NCBI GenBank assembly: GCA_046712825.1
Contig: JBKKCR010000279.1
Location: 1 to 25,256, forward strand
Length of the DNA stretch: 25,256 nucleotides
Reading direction: 5' to 3'
Source: DATFGK01 sp046712825
GTDB lineage: Bacteria; Actinomycetota; AC-67
The notes under the pieces were generated by a model. It saw nothing but the letters and a program-made list of their open reading frames with translations, was not told where the DNA came from and did not search any database. Below, piece by piece: positions 15,808-23,427 of the stretch (position 1 is the first letter of the stretch; every line of letters begins with the position of its first letter). The translations under genes were made by a program, and so were the position numbers.

Positions 15808-16005
15808 TTTCGCTTCCTTCGCTCGCACCTTCGGTACCGGTCTGAACGCCCCGGATGAGCCCGACATTCCTGGTCAACGGGTCACCGGGGCTACTGGACG
15901 GCCTGCGCTGGATACTAGCGCGCGCCAACCAACAGAAGCACCGCCCCGGGAACCCTGCGCAACTGGGGCGAAAACGACCGGATGCTCGCCTGAGAAGGAG
16001 CGGGT

Positions 16006-16032
16006 ATGAATGGGGTCGAACCGAGAGGATGA
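16006..16032 (+). CDS. 8-codon upstream ORF (possible leader peptide)
   Basis: ATG with a strong GAGAAGGAG five bases upstream encodes MNGVEPRG and stops at TGA 16030-16032. The stop overlaps an ATG (16029) in the frame of the caspase-like gene (ATGA) and lies just before that gene's second ATG (16035). Its SD is the best in the region, so ribosomes may load here and re-initiate on the main gene. It could also be chance, or mark a one-base sequence error. Confidence 0.4.
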   Translation: MNGVEPRG

Positions 16033-16034
16033 CG

Positions 16035-17213
16035 ATGCGAGCGACTTCCAGGCTGACGAAGACCCATGCGGCGCTCATAGCGATCTTGTTGGCCGCGGCG
16101 ACTGCGGCTCTAGCCGTCGTCGGCCCCGACTCCACCCCTGCGAGCTCGCGGCCACAAGCAGCTAGTGCGCCGCCCATGCGCTCGCCGGTGGTCCCAGACT
16201 CACCCGCCGTGATTCCGCCGGCGGCGACAGGAAATGTCCCCGGCAAGGCAGCGAGCGGCGCAGGCACGGCTCCTCTCGTTGCCACGGACGAAGCCGGCGT
16301 TGAGGCCGCGTCGACGTCGACCGCGTCGACGTCGTCGTCGTCTTCGGGTGGCTCCTCCTTCGCCAAGAAGTACCCGGCACAAGCGAACGCTTCCGTCGAT
16401 CCGTCGATCCCGGCGACCAACTACTGGGCTCTCCTGATCGGGATCAACGACTACGCGGGCTCGACCCGCGACAACGTCGGTTCCTACCAGGATGCGCGGG
16501 ATCTGAGGAAGCATCTGCTGTCCCTCGGATGGCACTCCGACCACATCGCGCTGATCGCCAACCGCGACGCGACCGCGACGCGCATCATCCAGGGCATCCG
16601 TTGGCTGGCGTCGAAGACGAACTCATCCTCCGTCGTGGTCTTCCACTACGCGGGACACGAGAAGCCACTCAAGACCTCGTCGGACGGCGACAACGAGAGC
16701 CGGGACGTGGCGCTATGGGTCGCGGACAACAAGTTGATCGTCGACGGCAAGCTCGGAAGCGAGATGGGCAAGGTCGCCGCCGCGAAGATGTGGATCGACC
16801 TTGCGGTGTGCCGTGCCGGGGGGTTCAGCGACGCGGGGATGGTGAAGTCGGGGCGGATCCTGACCTTCTCTTCGCCCGAGAGCGAGCTCTCCTACGAAGA
16901 CCCGGGGCTCCATCACTCGGTCTTCGGCTGGTACGTGATCATGGAAGGGATGCGCCAGCGCCTCGGAGACCTGAACGGGGACGGCATCGTCACCGTGGAA
17001 GAGGCCTACAGCTATGCGAGGCCGTACGTCGTGGACCGCACCGGCGGGCGGCAGCACCCGAAGCTCACCGACAAGCTCAGCGGGGAGCTGAACCTCACCC
17101 CGCCGAAGCCGGCACCCCCACCCGAGCAGCCCCCGCCGGACGATGGATCGGGCGGTGGTTGCGGGGTCGTTATCTTCTGCACCGAGGCCTATCGCTCGCA
17201 GTACTACGCCTGA
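16035..17213 (+). CDS. Secreted caspase-like (peptidase C14) protein with EF-hand-like loop
   Basis: 392 residues. Residues 1-31 are a signal peptide or anchor (HAALIAILLAAATAALAVV). A long Ala/Pro/Ser/Thr linker runs to about 125. The caspase-fold domain starts at NYWALLIGINDY (129-140), has VVFHYAGHE with the expected catalytic His208, and DLAVCRAGGF with the expected nucleophile Cys259. Asp at DLNGDGIVTVEEA (312-324) matches a Ca2+-binding EF-hand loop. The C-terminus is Pro-rich and then GGGCGVVIFC, with two close cysteines. The start at 16035 has GAGAGG six bases upstream; 16029 is a coupled alternative. Substrate and role are unknown. It is the only plus-strand gene between moeZ and mutM and is convergent with mutM, 22 bases apart. 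Confidence 0.82.
   Translation: MRATSRLTKTHAALIAILLAAATAALAVVGPDSTPASSRPQAASAPPMRSPVVPDSPAVIPPAATGNVPGKAASGAGTAPLVATDEAGVEAASTSTASTSSSSSGGSSFAKKYPAQANASVDPSIPATNYWALLIGINDYAGSTRDNVGSYQDARDLRKHLLSLGWHSDHIALIANRDATATRIIQGIRWLASKTNSSSVVVFHYAGHEKPLKTSSDGDNESRDVALWVADNKLIVDGKLGSEMGKVAAAKMWIDLAVCRAGGFSDAGMVKSGRILTFSSPESELSYEDPGLHHSVFGWYVIMEGMRQRLGDLNGDGIVTVEEAYSYARPYVVDRTGGRQHPKLTDKLSGELNLTPPKPAPPPEQPPPDDGSGGGCGVVIFCTEAYRSQYYA
16308..16337 (+). repeat. Tandem 15-bp duplication in the Ser/Thr linker
   Basis: GCGTCGACGTCGACC (16308-16322) is followed by GCGTCGACGTCGTCG (16323-16337), then a TCG-type run. It keeps frame and lengthens the Ser/Thr-rich linker of the caspase-like protein. Typical of slippage expansion in a disordered linker; likely to vary between strains. 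Confidence 0.6.
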
Positions 17214-17235
17214 GCAGTTCTTCAGCGGGTCGGAA

Positions 17236-18069
17236 TCACACCTGGCATTGCGGGCAATAGTACGTGCTGCGGTTCGACCAGCGCGCGCGCTCGATCGGGG
17301 TCCGGCAACGTCGGCACGGCTGGCCTTCCCGGCCGTAAGCCTTAAGGTGGTCCTGCATCTCTCCGGTCTTTCCGTAGAGATCCTTGTAGGTCTCGTCCTC
17401 GAGCGTGACGCCGCGGAATCGGACCCCCTCCTGCAGCACTTCCTGCATCGCCCGGTACAACCGTCGCACCTCTTGGGCGCTCAGCGAGTCGGACGGCCGG
17501 TCGTGTCGCAATCCTGCCGCCCAGAGGATCTCGTCGGAGTAGATGTTGCCGAGGCCCGAGATGAACTTCTGGTCCATGAGGAGCGCTTTCAGCTTCGTCC
17601 TGCGGCTGTTGAGCGACTCCGAGAAGTGCTGCCACGTGAAAGAGTCCTCGAGCGGGTCGATCGCGATGTGCTGAAGCTCCTTGACGCCCGAGATCTGGTC
17701 GCCGGTGGTAACGAAGAGCTCGCCGAACTGGCGCATATCGATGAACCGCAGCTCGCCGCCGACCTGGAACTTGATCACGGCGTGGGTGTGCTTCTCCAAC
17801 GCCTTGCGGCCGGTTGACCGCTCGACGCGACCGCTCATCCCGAGATGCATCACGAGAACGTCGCCCGAATCGAGCGAAAGCAAGACGTACTTTCCGCGAC
17901 GGTCGACCTTGGTGATCTTGCGACCCACCAGCGGTGCGGTGAACTCCTTCTTCGTCTTGTGGCGACGGATGATCCTTGGAAGACGGACGTCGACGTCCTT
18001 GATCTTCTTGCCGACGACATCACGCTCCAGATCCTTGCGAACGACCTCGACCTCGGGGAGCTCCGGCAC
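17236..18069 (-). CDS. mutM: Formamidopyrimidine-DNA glycosylase
   Basis: Bifunctional glycosylase/AP lyase that removes 8-oxoguanine and Fapy bases. The protein is 277 residues. It begins (V)PELPEVE, giving the N-terminal Pro nucleophile and catalytic Glu3 after Met removal; Lys60 is in RRGKYVLL. MHLGMSGR (74-81), the H2TH motif GLGNIYSDEILWAAGL (172-187) and a C-terminal zinc finger with Cys252, 255, 272 and 275 complete the family pattern. The GTG at 18069 is fixed by the requirement for PELPE; AGGG lies seven bases upstream. It starts one base after the rnc stop, the usual actinobacterial pairing. Confidence 0.97.
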   Translation of the reverse strand: MPELPEVEVVRKDLERDVVGKKIKDVDVRLPRIIRRHKTKKEFTAPLVGRKITKVDRRGKYVLLSLDSGDVLVMHLGMSGRVERSTGRKALEKHTHAVIKFQVGGELRFIDMRQFGELFVTTGDQISGVKELQHIAIDPLEDSFTWQHFSESLNSRRTKLKALLMDQKFISGLGNIYSDEILWAAGLRHDRPSDSLSAQEVRRLYRAMQEVLQEGVRFRGVTLEDETYKDLYGKTGEMQDHLKAYGREGQPCRRCRTPIERARWSNRSTYYCPQCQV

Positions 18070-18070
18070 G

Positions 18071-18826
18071 CTATCGCCCTGCCCGGGGTCGGGATCCAGA
18101 GCGCGAGCTGGGGCCGGGCGTGGCGCGCAGACGCGCGACGGCCTCGCTCGCCGCGGCCTGCTCGGCTTCCTTCTTCGATCGTCCCTCGCCGGACCCGTGC
18201 TCCTCGCCGGCGAGGAACACCGTGGCTTGGAAACGTTTGGCGTGATCGGGCCCACTCTCGGTGATCCGGTACTCGGGCAGCGTCCCGAGACGAGCGGCCG
18301 CCAACTCTTGGAGGGAGGTCTTGTAGTCCTGCACGGTCCCGCCCTCGACCTGCCCGCGGATGCGCGGGAGGAATAAGCCGAGGATCACGCGGCCCGCCCC
18401 CCCGACCCCGCGGTCGAGGTATATGGCTCCGAACATGGCCTCGAGCGTGTCCGCAAGGATCGACGGCTTCGTGCGTCCTCCGGTCATCGCCTCGCCTCGG
18501 CCGAGCAGAACCGCGTCGCCGAGCCCGATCTCGCGCGCGACGTCCGCCAGGATCGTCATGTTGACCAGCGCGGCGCGCATCTTCGCGAGATCTCCCTCGG
18601 GCAGCATCGGATACTCCTTGTAGAGGGCGTCGGTTACGACGATGCCGAGCACCGCGTCGCCCAAGAACTCAAGGCGCTCGTTGGTCTCGAGCTTGCCTTT
18701 CTCGTAGGCGAACGAGCGATGGGTAAGGGCCATCTCGAGGAGCCGCCGGTCACGGATCCGTACGCCCAGACGGCGTTCGAGTTGCGTCGCCCGGCCCACA
18801 CGGCTCCGGACGCGTTCCAGAAGCAT
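18071..18826 (-). CDS. rnc: Ribonuclease III
   Basis: Cleaves double-stranded RNA in rRNA and mRNA processing. The protein is 251 residues. The catalytic domain has LTHRSFAYE, signature ERLEFLGDAVLG with Glu53 and Asp57, and LADTLEAMFGAIYLD with Asp126 and Glu129; these four acidic residues are the metal ligands. The dsRNA-binding domain is at about 166-233 (DYKTSLQELAAARLG to EAEQAAASEAVARL). A short Ser/Arg tail follows. The ATG is two bases after the rpmF stop and has no SD, so coupling to rpmF is likely. Confidence 0.96.
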   Translation of the reverse strand: MLLERVRSRVGRATQLERRLGVRIRDRRLLEMALTHRSFAYEKGKLETNERLEFLGDAVLGIVVTDALYKEYPMLPEGDLAKMRAALVNMTILADVAREIGLGDAVLLGRGEAMTGGRTKPSILADTLEAMFGAIYLDRGVGGAGRVILGLFLPRIRGQVEGGTVQDYKTSLQELAAARLGTLPEYRITESGPDHAKRFQATVFLAGEEHGSGEGRSKKEAEQAAASEAVARLRATPGPSSRSGSRPRAGR

Positions 18827-18828
18827 GT

Positions 18829-19011
18829 CTAAGAGACCGGGAGTACCTGACGACCGTCGTAGGTCCCGCAGTTGGCGCAAGCGTGGTGCGGCAGCACCGG
18901 CTTGTGACACTGCGGACACGAGGCGTAGGGCGGCGACTTCGCGGTCGCTTTCCACTGCGCCTTGCGCGAACGGGTTCGCGACCGAGGCTTTTTCCTCTTG
19001 GGTACGGGCAT
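18829..19011 (-). CDS. rpmF: 50S ribosomal protein L32, zinc-ribbon form
   Basis: 60-residue protein beginning MPVPKRKKPRSRTRSRKAQW, with Cys32-x2-Cys35 and Cys45-x2-Cys48 forming a zinc ribbon. This is the cysteine-containing L32 type. GGGAG, from the end of the DUF177 gene, serves as SD; the ATG is two bases after that stop. The DUF177-rpmF pair is conserved across bacteria. Confidence 0.95.
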   Translation of the reverse strand: MPVPKRKKPRSRTRSRKAQWKATAKSPPYASCPQCHKPVLPHHACANCGTYDGRQVLPVS

Positions 19012-19013
19012 CT

Positions 19014-19556
19014 CTACTCTCCCATCCGTTCTTTCAACTTTTCGAGTGGCGCCCACCGAAGGTCCACGCGCTCCGAGCCGTGCCCGCAATCGACCACGTT
19101 CCTGTCGGCGCCGCATACCGGACACAGACCCTTGCAGTCCGGTCCGTGGAGCGGGTTGCCGGGCATCGCCAGCAAGACCGCGTCGCGGATCACCGGCTCG
19201 AGGTGGGCGTGGTCGCCGTCGATCTCGTAGCCCTCCTCGGCTCCGGGTTGCCCCGGATAGGCCAGGATCTCGCTCAGCGTTATGGCGAACGGCTGCTCGA
19301 ACTCCTCGAGGCAGCGGATGCACTCGAGCAGGAACGAGCCTCGGACCGTTCCTCCTACCAGGACCCCTTCGACCAGGCTTTCGAGCAGCAGATCGAAGGT
19401 GAGCGCCGGGTCCGCCCGCCCGATATCGAGGGCGAGACCCGCGACCTCCTCGGAGAACTCGAGGCGCTTGGAGGTTCCTGGATCGCGGAGAAGCTCCGAG
19501 ACTTCTACGGAGAGTTTGCTTACTTCACGCAGCGCGTTCAACCCCTTGGAAGTCAT
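19014..19556 (-). CDS. DUF177 (YceD) large-ribosomal-subunit accumulation protein
   Basis: 180-residue protein of the YceD/DUF177 family, almost always encoded before rpmF and linked to 23S rRNA or 50S biogenesis. It shows VSELLRDPGTSKRLEF, the motif LECIRCLEEF (Cys79, Cys82) and DCKGLCPVCGADRN (Cys141, 145, 148), likely metal ligands. The start at 19556 (ATG) is preferred to a GTG at 19574 because neither has an SD and a -10 box lies between them. It is probably the first gene of the DUF177-rpmF-rnc-mutM unit, 63 bases after the SepIVA-like gene. Confidence 0.9.
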   Translation of the reverse strand: MTSKGLNALREVSKLSVEVSELLRDPGTSKRLEFSEEVAGLALDIGRADPALTFDLLLESLVEGVLVGGTVRGSFLLECIRCLEEFEQPFAITLSEILAYPGQPGAEEGYEIDGDHAHLEPVIRDAVLLAMPGNPLHGPDCKGLCPVCGADRNVVDCGHGSERVDLRWAPLEKLKERMGE

Positions 19557-19564
19557 TCGCGCGA

Positions 19565-19570
19565 AGAATA
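19565..19570 (-). promoter_or_regulatory. Candidate -10 box for DUF177-rpmF-rnc-mutM
   Basis: TATTCT on the minus strand lies eight bases before the ATG at 19556, with no SD, consistent with a leaderless start. No clear -35 is seen. It overlaps the alternative GTG start at 19574 if that were used, so start and promoter choices are linked. Confidence 0.35.
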
Positions 19571-19619
19571 GCACAGCAAGATTTAGGGGGTCTGACCTGG
19601 GGAAACAGGGCGCTGAAGG

Positions 19620-20222
19620 CTAGTTTCCCGCCTTTTCGCCCTCGGATTCTTCGGGGGACAGCTCGTCTGCCTCGAGCCGGCCCGCGAGTCGCTGGCGACC
19701 TCGTTCGACAGCCTGCAGGGTCTTCTGCAGGACGACCTCGAAGTTCGCGAGCTTCGACTCGACGTACACCTCGGCTTCCGCTCGGATCCGCCTGGAGGTG
19801 GACTCGGCCTCGGCGACCAACCGATCGGCTTCGCGTGCGGCGGCCTGGACTATCTCCGTCTTGGATAGCAGGCGCTCGCGCTCCTGTCGGGCCCTCTCCA
19901 GCACGCGCTGGGCCTCATGGCCGGCTCGTTCGAGCACCTCTTCGCCGTCCTGGAGGATGGAGCGCGCTCGGGTGATCTCCGCGGGCAGCGACCGGCGGAG
20001 AAGCTCGATCAGGTCGAGAACCTCCTGGCGGTTGACCAGTGCCGAAGAGGACAACGGCATCGACCTGGCGTCTGCCACGACCTCAGCGAGCTTCTCGATC
20101 AAGATCTCGGGGCCGCCCGCCGGCGGTGGCGGTGCCGGCTCGACGTCCGGAGGCGCGAGCTGCTCACCGGACCGGATCACGACGGGTCCGGAGGATGCGG
20201 GAGCCTCGTCAGCCTTGGCCAC
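19620..20222 (-). CDS. SepIVA/DivIVA-like coiled-coil septum-site protein
   Basis: 200-residue protein. The first 35 residues are Pro/Ala-rich. ILIEKLAEVVADARSMPLSSSALVNRQEVLDLIELLRRSLPAEI (about 40-82) resembles the N-terminal part of mycobacterial SepIVA (Rv2927c type), which also has VPM...DVLELLD...IPGEL. A long heptad coiled coil with Ala/Arg/Glu repeats (EAQRVLERARQERERLL, AAREADRLVAEAES) runs to about 185 and an acidic tail follows. SepIVA is a division/elongation factor of the DivIVA group. Similar segments are often mislabelled ATP synthase subunit b. The start is GTG with AAGGAG seven bases upstream, overlapping coaD by 14 bases. Position between coaD and DUF177 supports the call. 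Confidence 0.75.
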   Translation of the reverse strand: MAKADEAPASSGPVVIRSGEQLAPPDVEPAPPPPAGGPEILIEKLAEVVADARSMPLSSSALVNRQEVLDLIELLRRSLPAEITRARSILQDGEEVLERAGHEAQRVLERARQERERLLSKTEIVQAAAREADRLVAEAESTSRRIRAEAEVYVESKLANFEVVLQKTLQAVERGRQRLAGRLEADELSPEESEGEKAGN

Positions 20223-20694
20223 CGATACGCTCCTTCAGCCGACGCGCAACCTCGGCGGGCACCAGCCCTTCGACCGACCCCCCGAACCGCGCGACCTCTT
20301 TCACGATGCTGGAAGACAAGAAGCTGAACGCCGGGTTCGCGACCATGAACAGGGTCTCAACACGGGCCAGCCGGTGGTTCATCTGCGCCATCTGCATCTC
20401 GTACTCGAAGTCGCTCACGGCACGCAGCCCCTTGACGATGAGCCGGGCGCCGCGGCCGAGCGCGTAGTCCACAAGCAGCCCGTCGAACGAGCTCACCTCG
20501 ACTCCATCGACGCCGTTGAGGACTTCCTTCACCGCGTCGATCCGCTCCTCGAGCGTGAACATCGGCTGCTTGCCGGGGTTCTGGGAGACGGCGACCACGA
20601 GGGTCGACACATGCAGGCGCGCCCGATCGATGATGTCAAGGTGGCCGTTCGTGATGGGGTCGAAGGTGCCCGGGTAGACCGCGATGTCAGGCAT
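20209..20694 (-). CDS. coaD: Phosphopantetheine adenylyltransferase
   Basis: Penultimate step of CoA synthesis: 4'-phosphopantetheine plus ATP to dephospho-CoA. The protein is 161 residues, normal. It has YPGTFDPITNGHLDII with the nucleotidylyltransferase TxGH motif (His18), QNPGKQPMFTLEERI, KGLRAVSDFEYEMQMAQMN and FSFLSSSIVKEVA. It overlaps the rsmD end by eight bases and the SepIVA-like start by 14. The rsmD-coaD pair is conserved in many bacteria. Confidence 0.97.
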   Translation of the reverse strand: MPDIAVYPGTFDPITNGHLDIIDRARLHVSTLVVAVSQNPGKQPMFTLEERIDAVKEVLNGVDGVEVSSFDGLLVDYALGRGARLIVKGLRAVSDFEYEMQMAQMNHRLARVETLFMVANPAFSFLSSSIVKEVARFGGSVEGLVPAEVARRLKERIGGQG

Positions 20695-21238
20695 CGTCCC
20701 GCACCGCGATGGTGAGCTGGGTCCGCCCGAAGCGCCGGGTCCGCGTCTCGCGGAACCCCGGCGGCCATTCCACCGACCCTGAGGCAGCTTCCACTACAAC
20801 CGTTCCCCCCGTCCGGATCCACCCTCCGGACCCCAGTTTCCCCAGGTTACGAGCCACGAATCGTAGTCCGCGCGCGTAAGGAGGGTCAAGGAAAGCCAGG
20901 TCGAAGGGCTCTGTGGCGGGGCGCGCGAGGAACTTCTCCGCGTCGCGCCTCCGGACGATGCCTTTCGCCCGCAACCCCGTCGTGTCGAGGTTCGCGAGGA
21001 TCACCCCGCACGCCTCTCGGGACGACTCGACGAACACGGCCTCCGATGCCTCGCGCGACAATGCCTCGATCCCGAGCGCCCCGCTGCCCGCGAAAAGATC
21101 GAGAACCCGAGCTCCCCGGACGGCAGGCCCGAGGATGTCGAAGATCGCTTTCCGGGCCATGTCGGTGGTCGGGCGGGTCTCCGGCCCCGGAAGCGTACGG
21201 AGCCGGGCTCCCTTCGCCCCTCCGGCGGTGACGCGCAT
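20687..21238 (-). CDS. rsmD: 16S rRNA (guanine966-N2)-methyltransferase
   Basis: SAM-dependent methyltransferase acting on the 30S. The protein is 183 residues. MRVTAGGAKGARL and RPTTDMARKAIFDIL form the N-terminal part, VLDLFAGSGALGIEALSR (about 45-62) is the SAM-binding motif I region, and FLDPPY is the catalytic motif IV for N2-G methylation. The ATG shares one base with the recG stop (TGATG), suggesting coupling. Confidence 0.95.
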   Translation of the reverse strand: MRVTAGGAKGARLRTLPGPETRPTTDMARKAIFDILGPAVRGARVLDLFAGSGALGIEALSREASEAVFVESSREACGVILANLDTTGLRAKGIVRRRDAEKFLARPATEPFDLAFLDPPYARGLRFVARNLGKLGSGGWIRTGGTVVVEAASGSVEWPPGFRETRTRRFGRTQLTIAVRDDA

Positions 21239-23427
21239 CAGCCGGCGAACAGCCAGTCGAGCCGCTCACCGAATCGGCGCCGGACCTCTTCGCGGAGCAG
21301 CGCGTGTCCCGGATCGGACAGCCGGGGGTCCTCTTCGACGAGCGCGAACGCCTCCCGCCTGGCGTCGGCGAGGAGCTCGACATGGCGTACGAGCGGGCTC
21401 GCGAACCGGAGGTCGCTCTGGCCCGCTTGGGCCGGCGCGCCGGTCCCGTCTTCGGCGGAAACGGCTCCGCGCCCGAACAACTGCCCTTCCCCACGGATCT
21501 CGAGATCCTTCTCCGCGAGCACGAACCCATCGGTCGTCTGCGCCATGGCCGCGAGCCGCTCGCGAGCCGCCTGGCGCTGTTCGGTGTCCGCCTCGTCGAG
21601 CGACGTCAGCAGGAAGCACGTCGACGGATGCTCGCCCCGGCCGATCCGGCCCCGCAGTTGATGAAGCTGCGACAGGCCGAAGCGGTCTGCGTCCTCGACC
21701 ACCATCACGGTGGCGTTCGGGATGTCGACCCCGACTTCGATCACCGTCGTCGCCACCAGGACGTCGATCTCGCCGTCGCGCAACGCCTGCATCACGCGTT
21801 CCTTCTCCGCCGAGCGCAGGCGGCCGTGGATCAACCCGACACGCAAGTCGGGGAAGACATCCTTCGAGATCCGCTCGTGCTCGGTCGTTGCTGCCTTCGC
21901 TTCCAGCGTCTCCGAATCGGCGACGAGCGGGCAGACGATGAACGCCTGCCTCCCGGCCGCCGTCTCTTGGCGGATCCGCTCGTACGCTTGGTCGCGCTCC
22001 GCCGGACCGAGAACGTGGGTCCGGACCCTGATGCGACCGGCGGGCATTTCGTCGAGCACACCGACGTCGAGGTCGCCGTACAAGGTCATCGCGAGCGTTC
22101 GCGGGATCGGCGTCGCCGTCATGATCAGCAGATCGGGATCGACGTCGTCGACCCCTTTCGCGCGCAGCGCGATGCGCTGGTGAACGCCGAAGCGGTGCTG
22201 TTCGTCCACAACCGCCAGGCCGAGTCGCCGGAACGCAACCCCTTCTTGGATGAGCGCGTGCGTCCCGATGAGCATCGTGGCCCGGCCGCTGGCGGCTTCT
22301 TCCAAGGCGCGCTGACGGGCCTTGCCGGTCACCGCCGAGGTGAGCAGCTCGACGCCGAAGCCTTCGCCGAATAGACGGCCTTCCTCGGTGGGCGCGGCGC
22401 CGGCCAGAGGCCCGAGCAGGCGGCGCACCGTCAAGAAATGCTGTTCGGCAAGCACCTCGGTGGGCGCCATGAACGCCGTTTGCGATCCGGACCCTGCGGC
22501 CACCAGTGCGGCCGCTACCGCAACGACCGTCTTGCCACTCCCGACCTCACCTTGGAGGAGCCGGTGCATCGGCCGAGGTTCGGCCATGTCGGTTGCGATC
22601 TCTTCGATCGCGCGGCGCTGGGCACCCGTCGGGCGGAACGGAAGCGATCCCAAGAACCGTTCCACCAGGTCGGCGCCGCCGGAGTGCGAGAGGCCGCGAA
22701 CTTCGCGCTCGAACCGGTGCTTGCGCACGGCGAGCCCCGCCTCGAGCACGAACAGCTCCTCGAACGCGAGTCTCCGTTTCGCGCGGTTCGACGAATCCGA
22801 CGCTGTCGGGAAATGCATCTCGGCGATCGCATTAGGGCGCGGCATGAGCTTGAGCCGCTTGACCAGCGCCGGCGGCAGGGGCTCTTCGATCAGGCGGCCG
22901 TACTTTCGCAAGGCCGAGTGCACGTAGCGACGGATCATCATCGTCGTCACGCCTTCGGTCGCGGAATGGATCGGGATCCTGCGTCCCGTGTGAACTCCTT
23001 CGTCGTCGCCTCGGATCGCCTCGATGAACGGGTTGCCCGACACTTGGAGCTTCCCGGCTCGCCGCTCGAAGCGGCCGGCGACGGCGACTTCCATCCCGGT
23101 TGCGTAGTTCTTGGCCCGGAACGGCTGGTTCCAGAAGACGACCTCGATGTAGCCGGTTCCGTCCCCGATCTTCACGCTCAGCATGTGCTTGCGGCCGCGC
23201 AGGTAGCGGCCGTCGACCTTGTGGATCTTGCCGAGCACGGTCGCCTGCTCGCCGATCTTCAGTTCGACGATCTTCTTCGTTTTCGAAAGATCGATGTAGT
23301 CGCGCGGTACGTACTCGAGCAGGTCGCGAACCGTGCGCACGCCCTTTTTGGCTAGCTTCGACGCGACGGCCGCCTGGAGCCCGGCGATGCCGGCTTTGGC
23401 GAGTGGGAGTTCGAGCGGCGAGCTCAC
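21238..23427 (-). CDS. recG: ATP-dependent DNA helicase RecG
   Basis: Helicase that remodels stalled forks and branched DNA. The protein is 729 residues. The N-terminal wedge domain holds an OB fold (about 60-135: VLGKIHKVDGR, GYIEVVFWNQ). Walker A is GEVGSGKT (293-300), with APTEVLAEQH, GTHALIQ, the DEQHRFGV box (408-415) and TATPIPRTL. The C-terminal helicase lobe has LIHGRL, VATTVIEVGVDIPNA, LHQLRGRIGRG and the RecG motif EKDLEIRGEGQLFG. The GTG start overlaps the DAK2 gene stop by four bases (GTGA). All motifs look intact. Confidence 0.97.
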   Translation of the reverse strand: MSSPLELPLAKAGIAGLQAAVASKLAKKGVRTVRDLLEYVPRDYIDLSKTKKIVELKIGEQATVLGKIHKVDGRYLRGRKHMLSVKIGDGTGYIEVVFWNQPFRAKNYATGMEVAVAGRFERRAGKLQVSGNPFIEAIRGDDEGVHTGRRIPIHSATEGVTTMMIRRYVHSALRKYGRLIEEPLPPALVKRLKLMPRPNAIAEMHFPTASDSSNRAKRRLAFEELFVLEAGLAVRKHRFEREVRGLSHSGGADLVERFLGSLPFRPTGAQRRAIEEIATDMAEPRPMHRLLQGEVGSGKTVVAVAAALVAAGSGSQTAFMAPTEVLAEQHFLTVRRLLGPLAGAAPTEEGRLFGEGFGVELLTSAVTGKARQRALEEAASGRATMLIGTHALIQEGVAFRRLGLAVVDEQHRFGVHQRIALRAKGVDDVDPDLLIMTATPIPRTLAMTLYGDLDVGVLDEMPAGRIRVRTHVLGPAERDQAYERIRQETAAGRQAFIVCPLVADSETLEAKAATTEHERISKDVFPDLRVGLIHGRLRSAEKERVMQALRDGEIDVLVATTVIEVGVDIPNATVMVVEDADRFGLSQLHQLRGRIGRGEHPSTCFLLTSLDEADTEQRQAARERLAAMAQTTDGFVLAEKDLEIRGEGQLFGRGAVSAEDGTGAPAQAGQSDLRFASPLVRHVELLADARREAFALVEEDPRLSDPGHALLREEVRRRFGERLDWLFAG

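Noticed and set aside
16308..16345. CRISPR-like or site-specific repeat at the GTCGAC cluster
   Set aside because: Only two in-frame 15-bp units without spacers; a low-complexity Ser/Thr linker.
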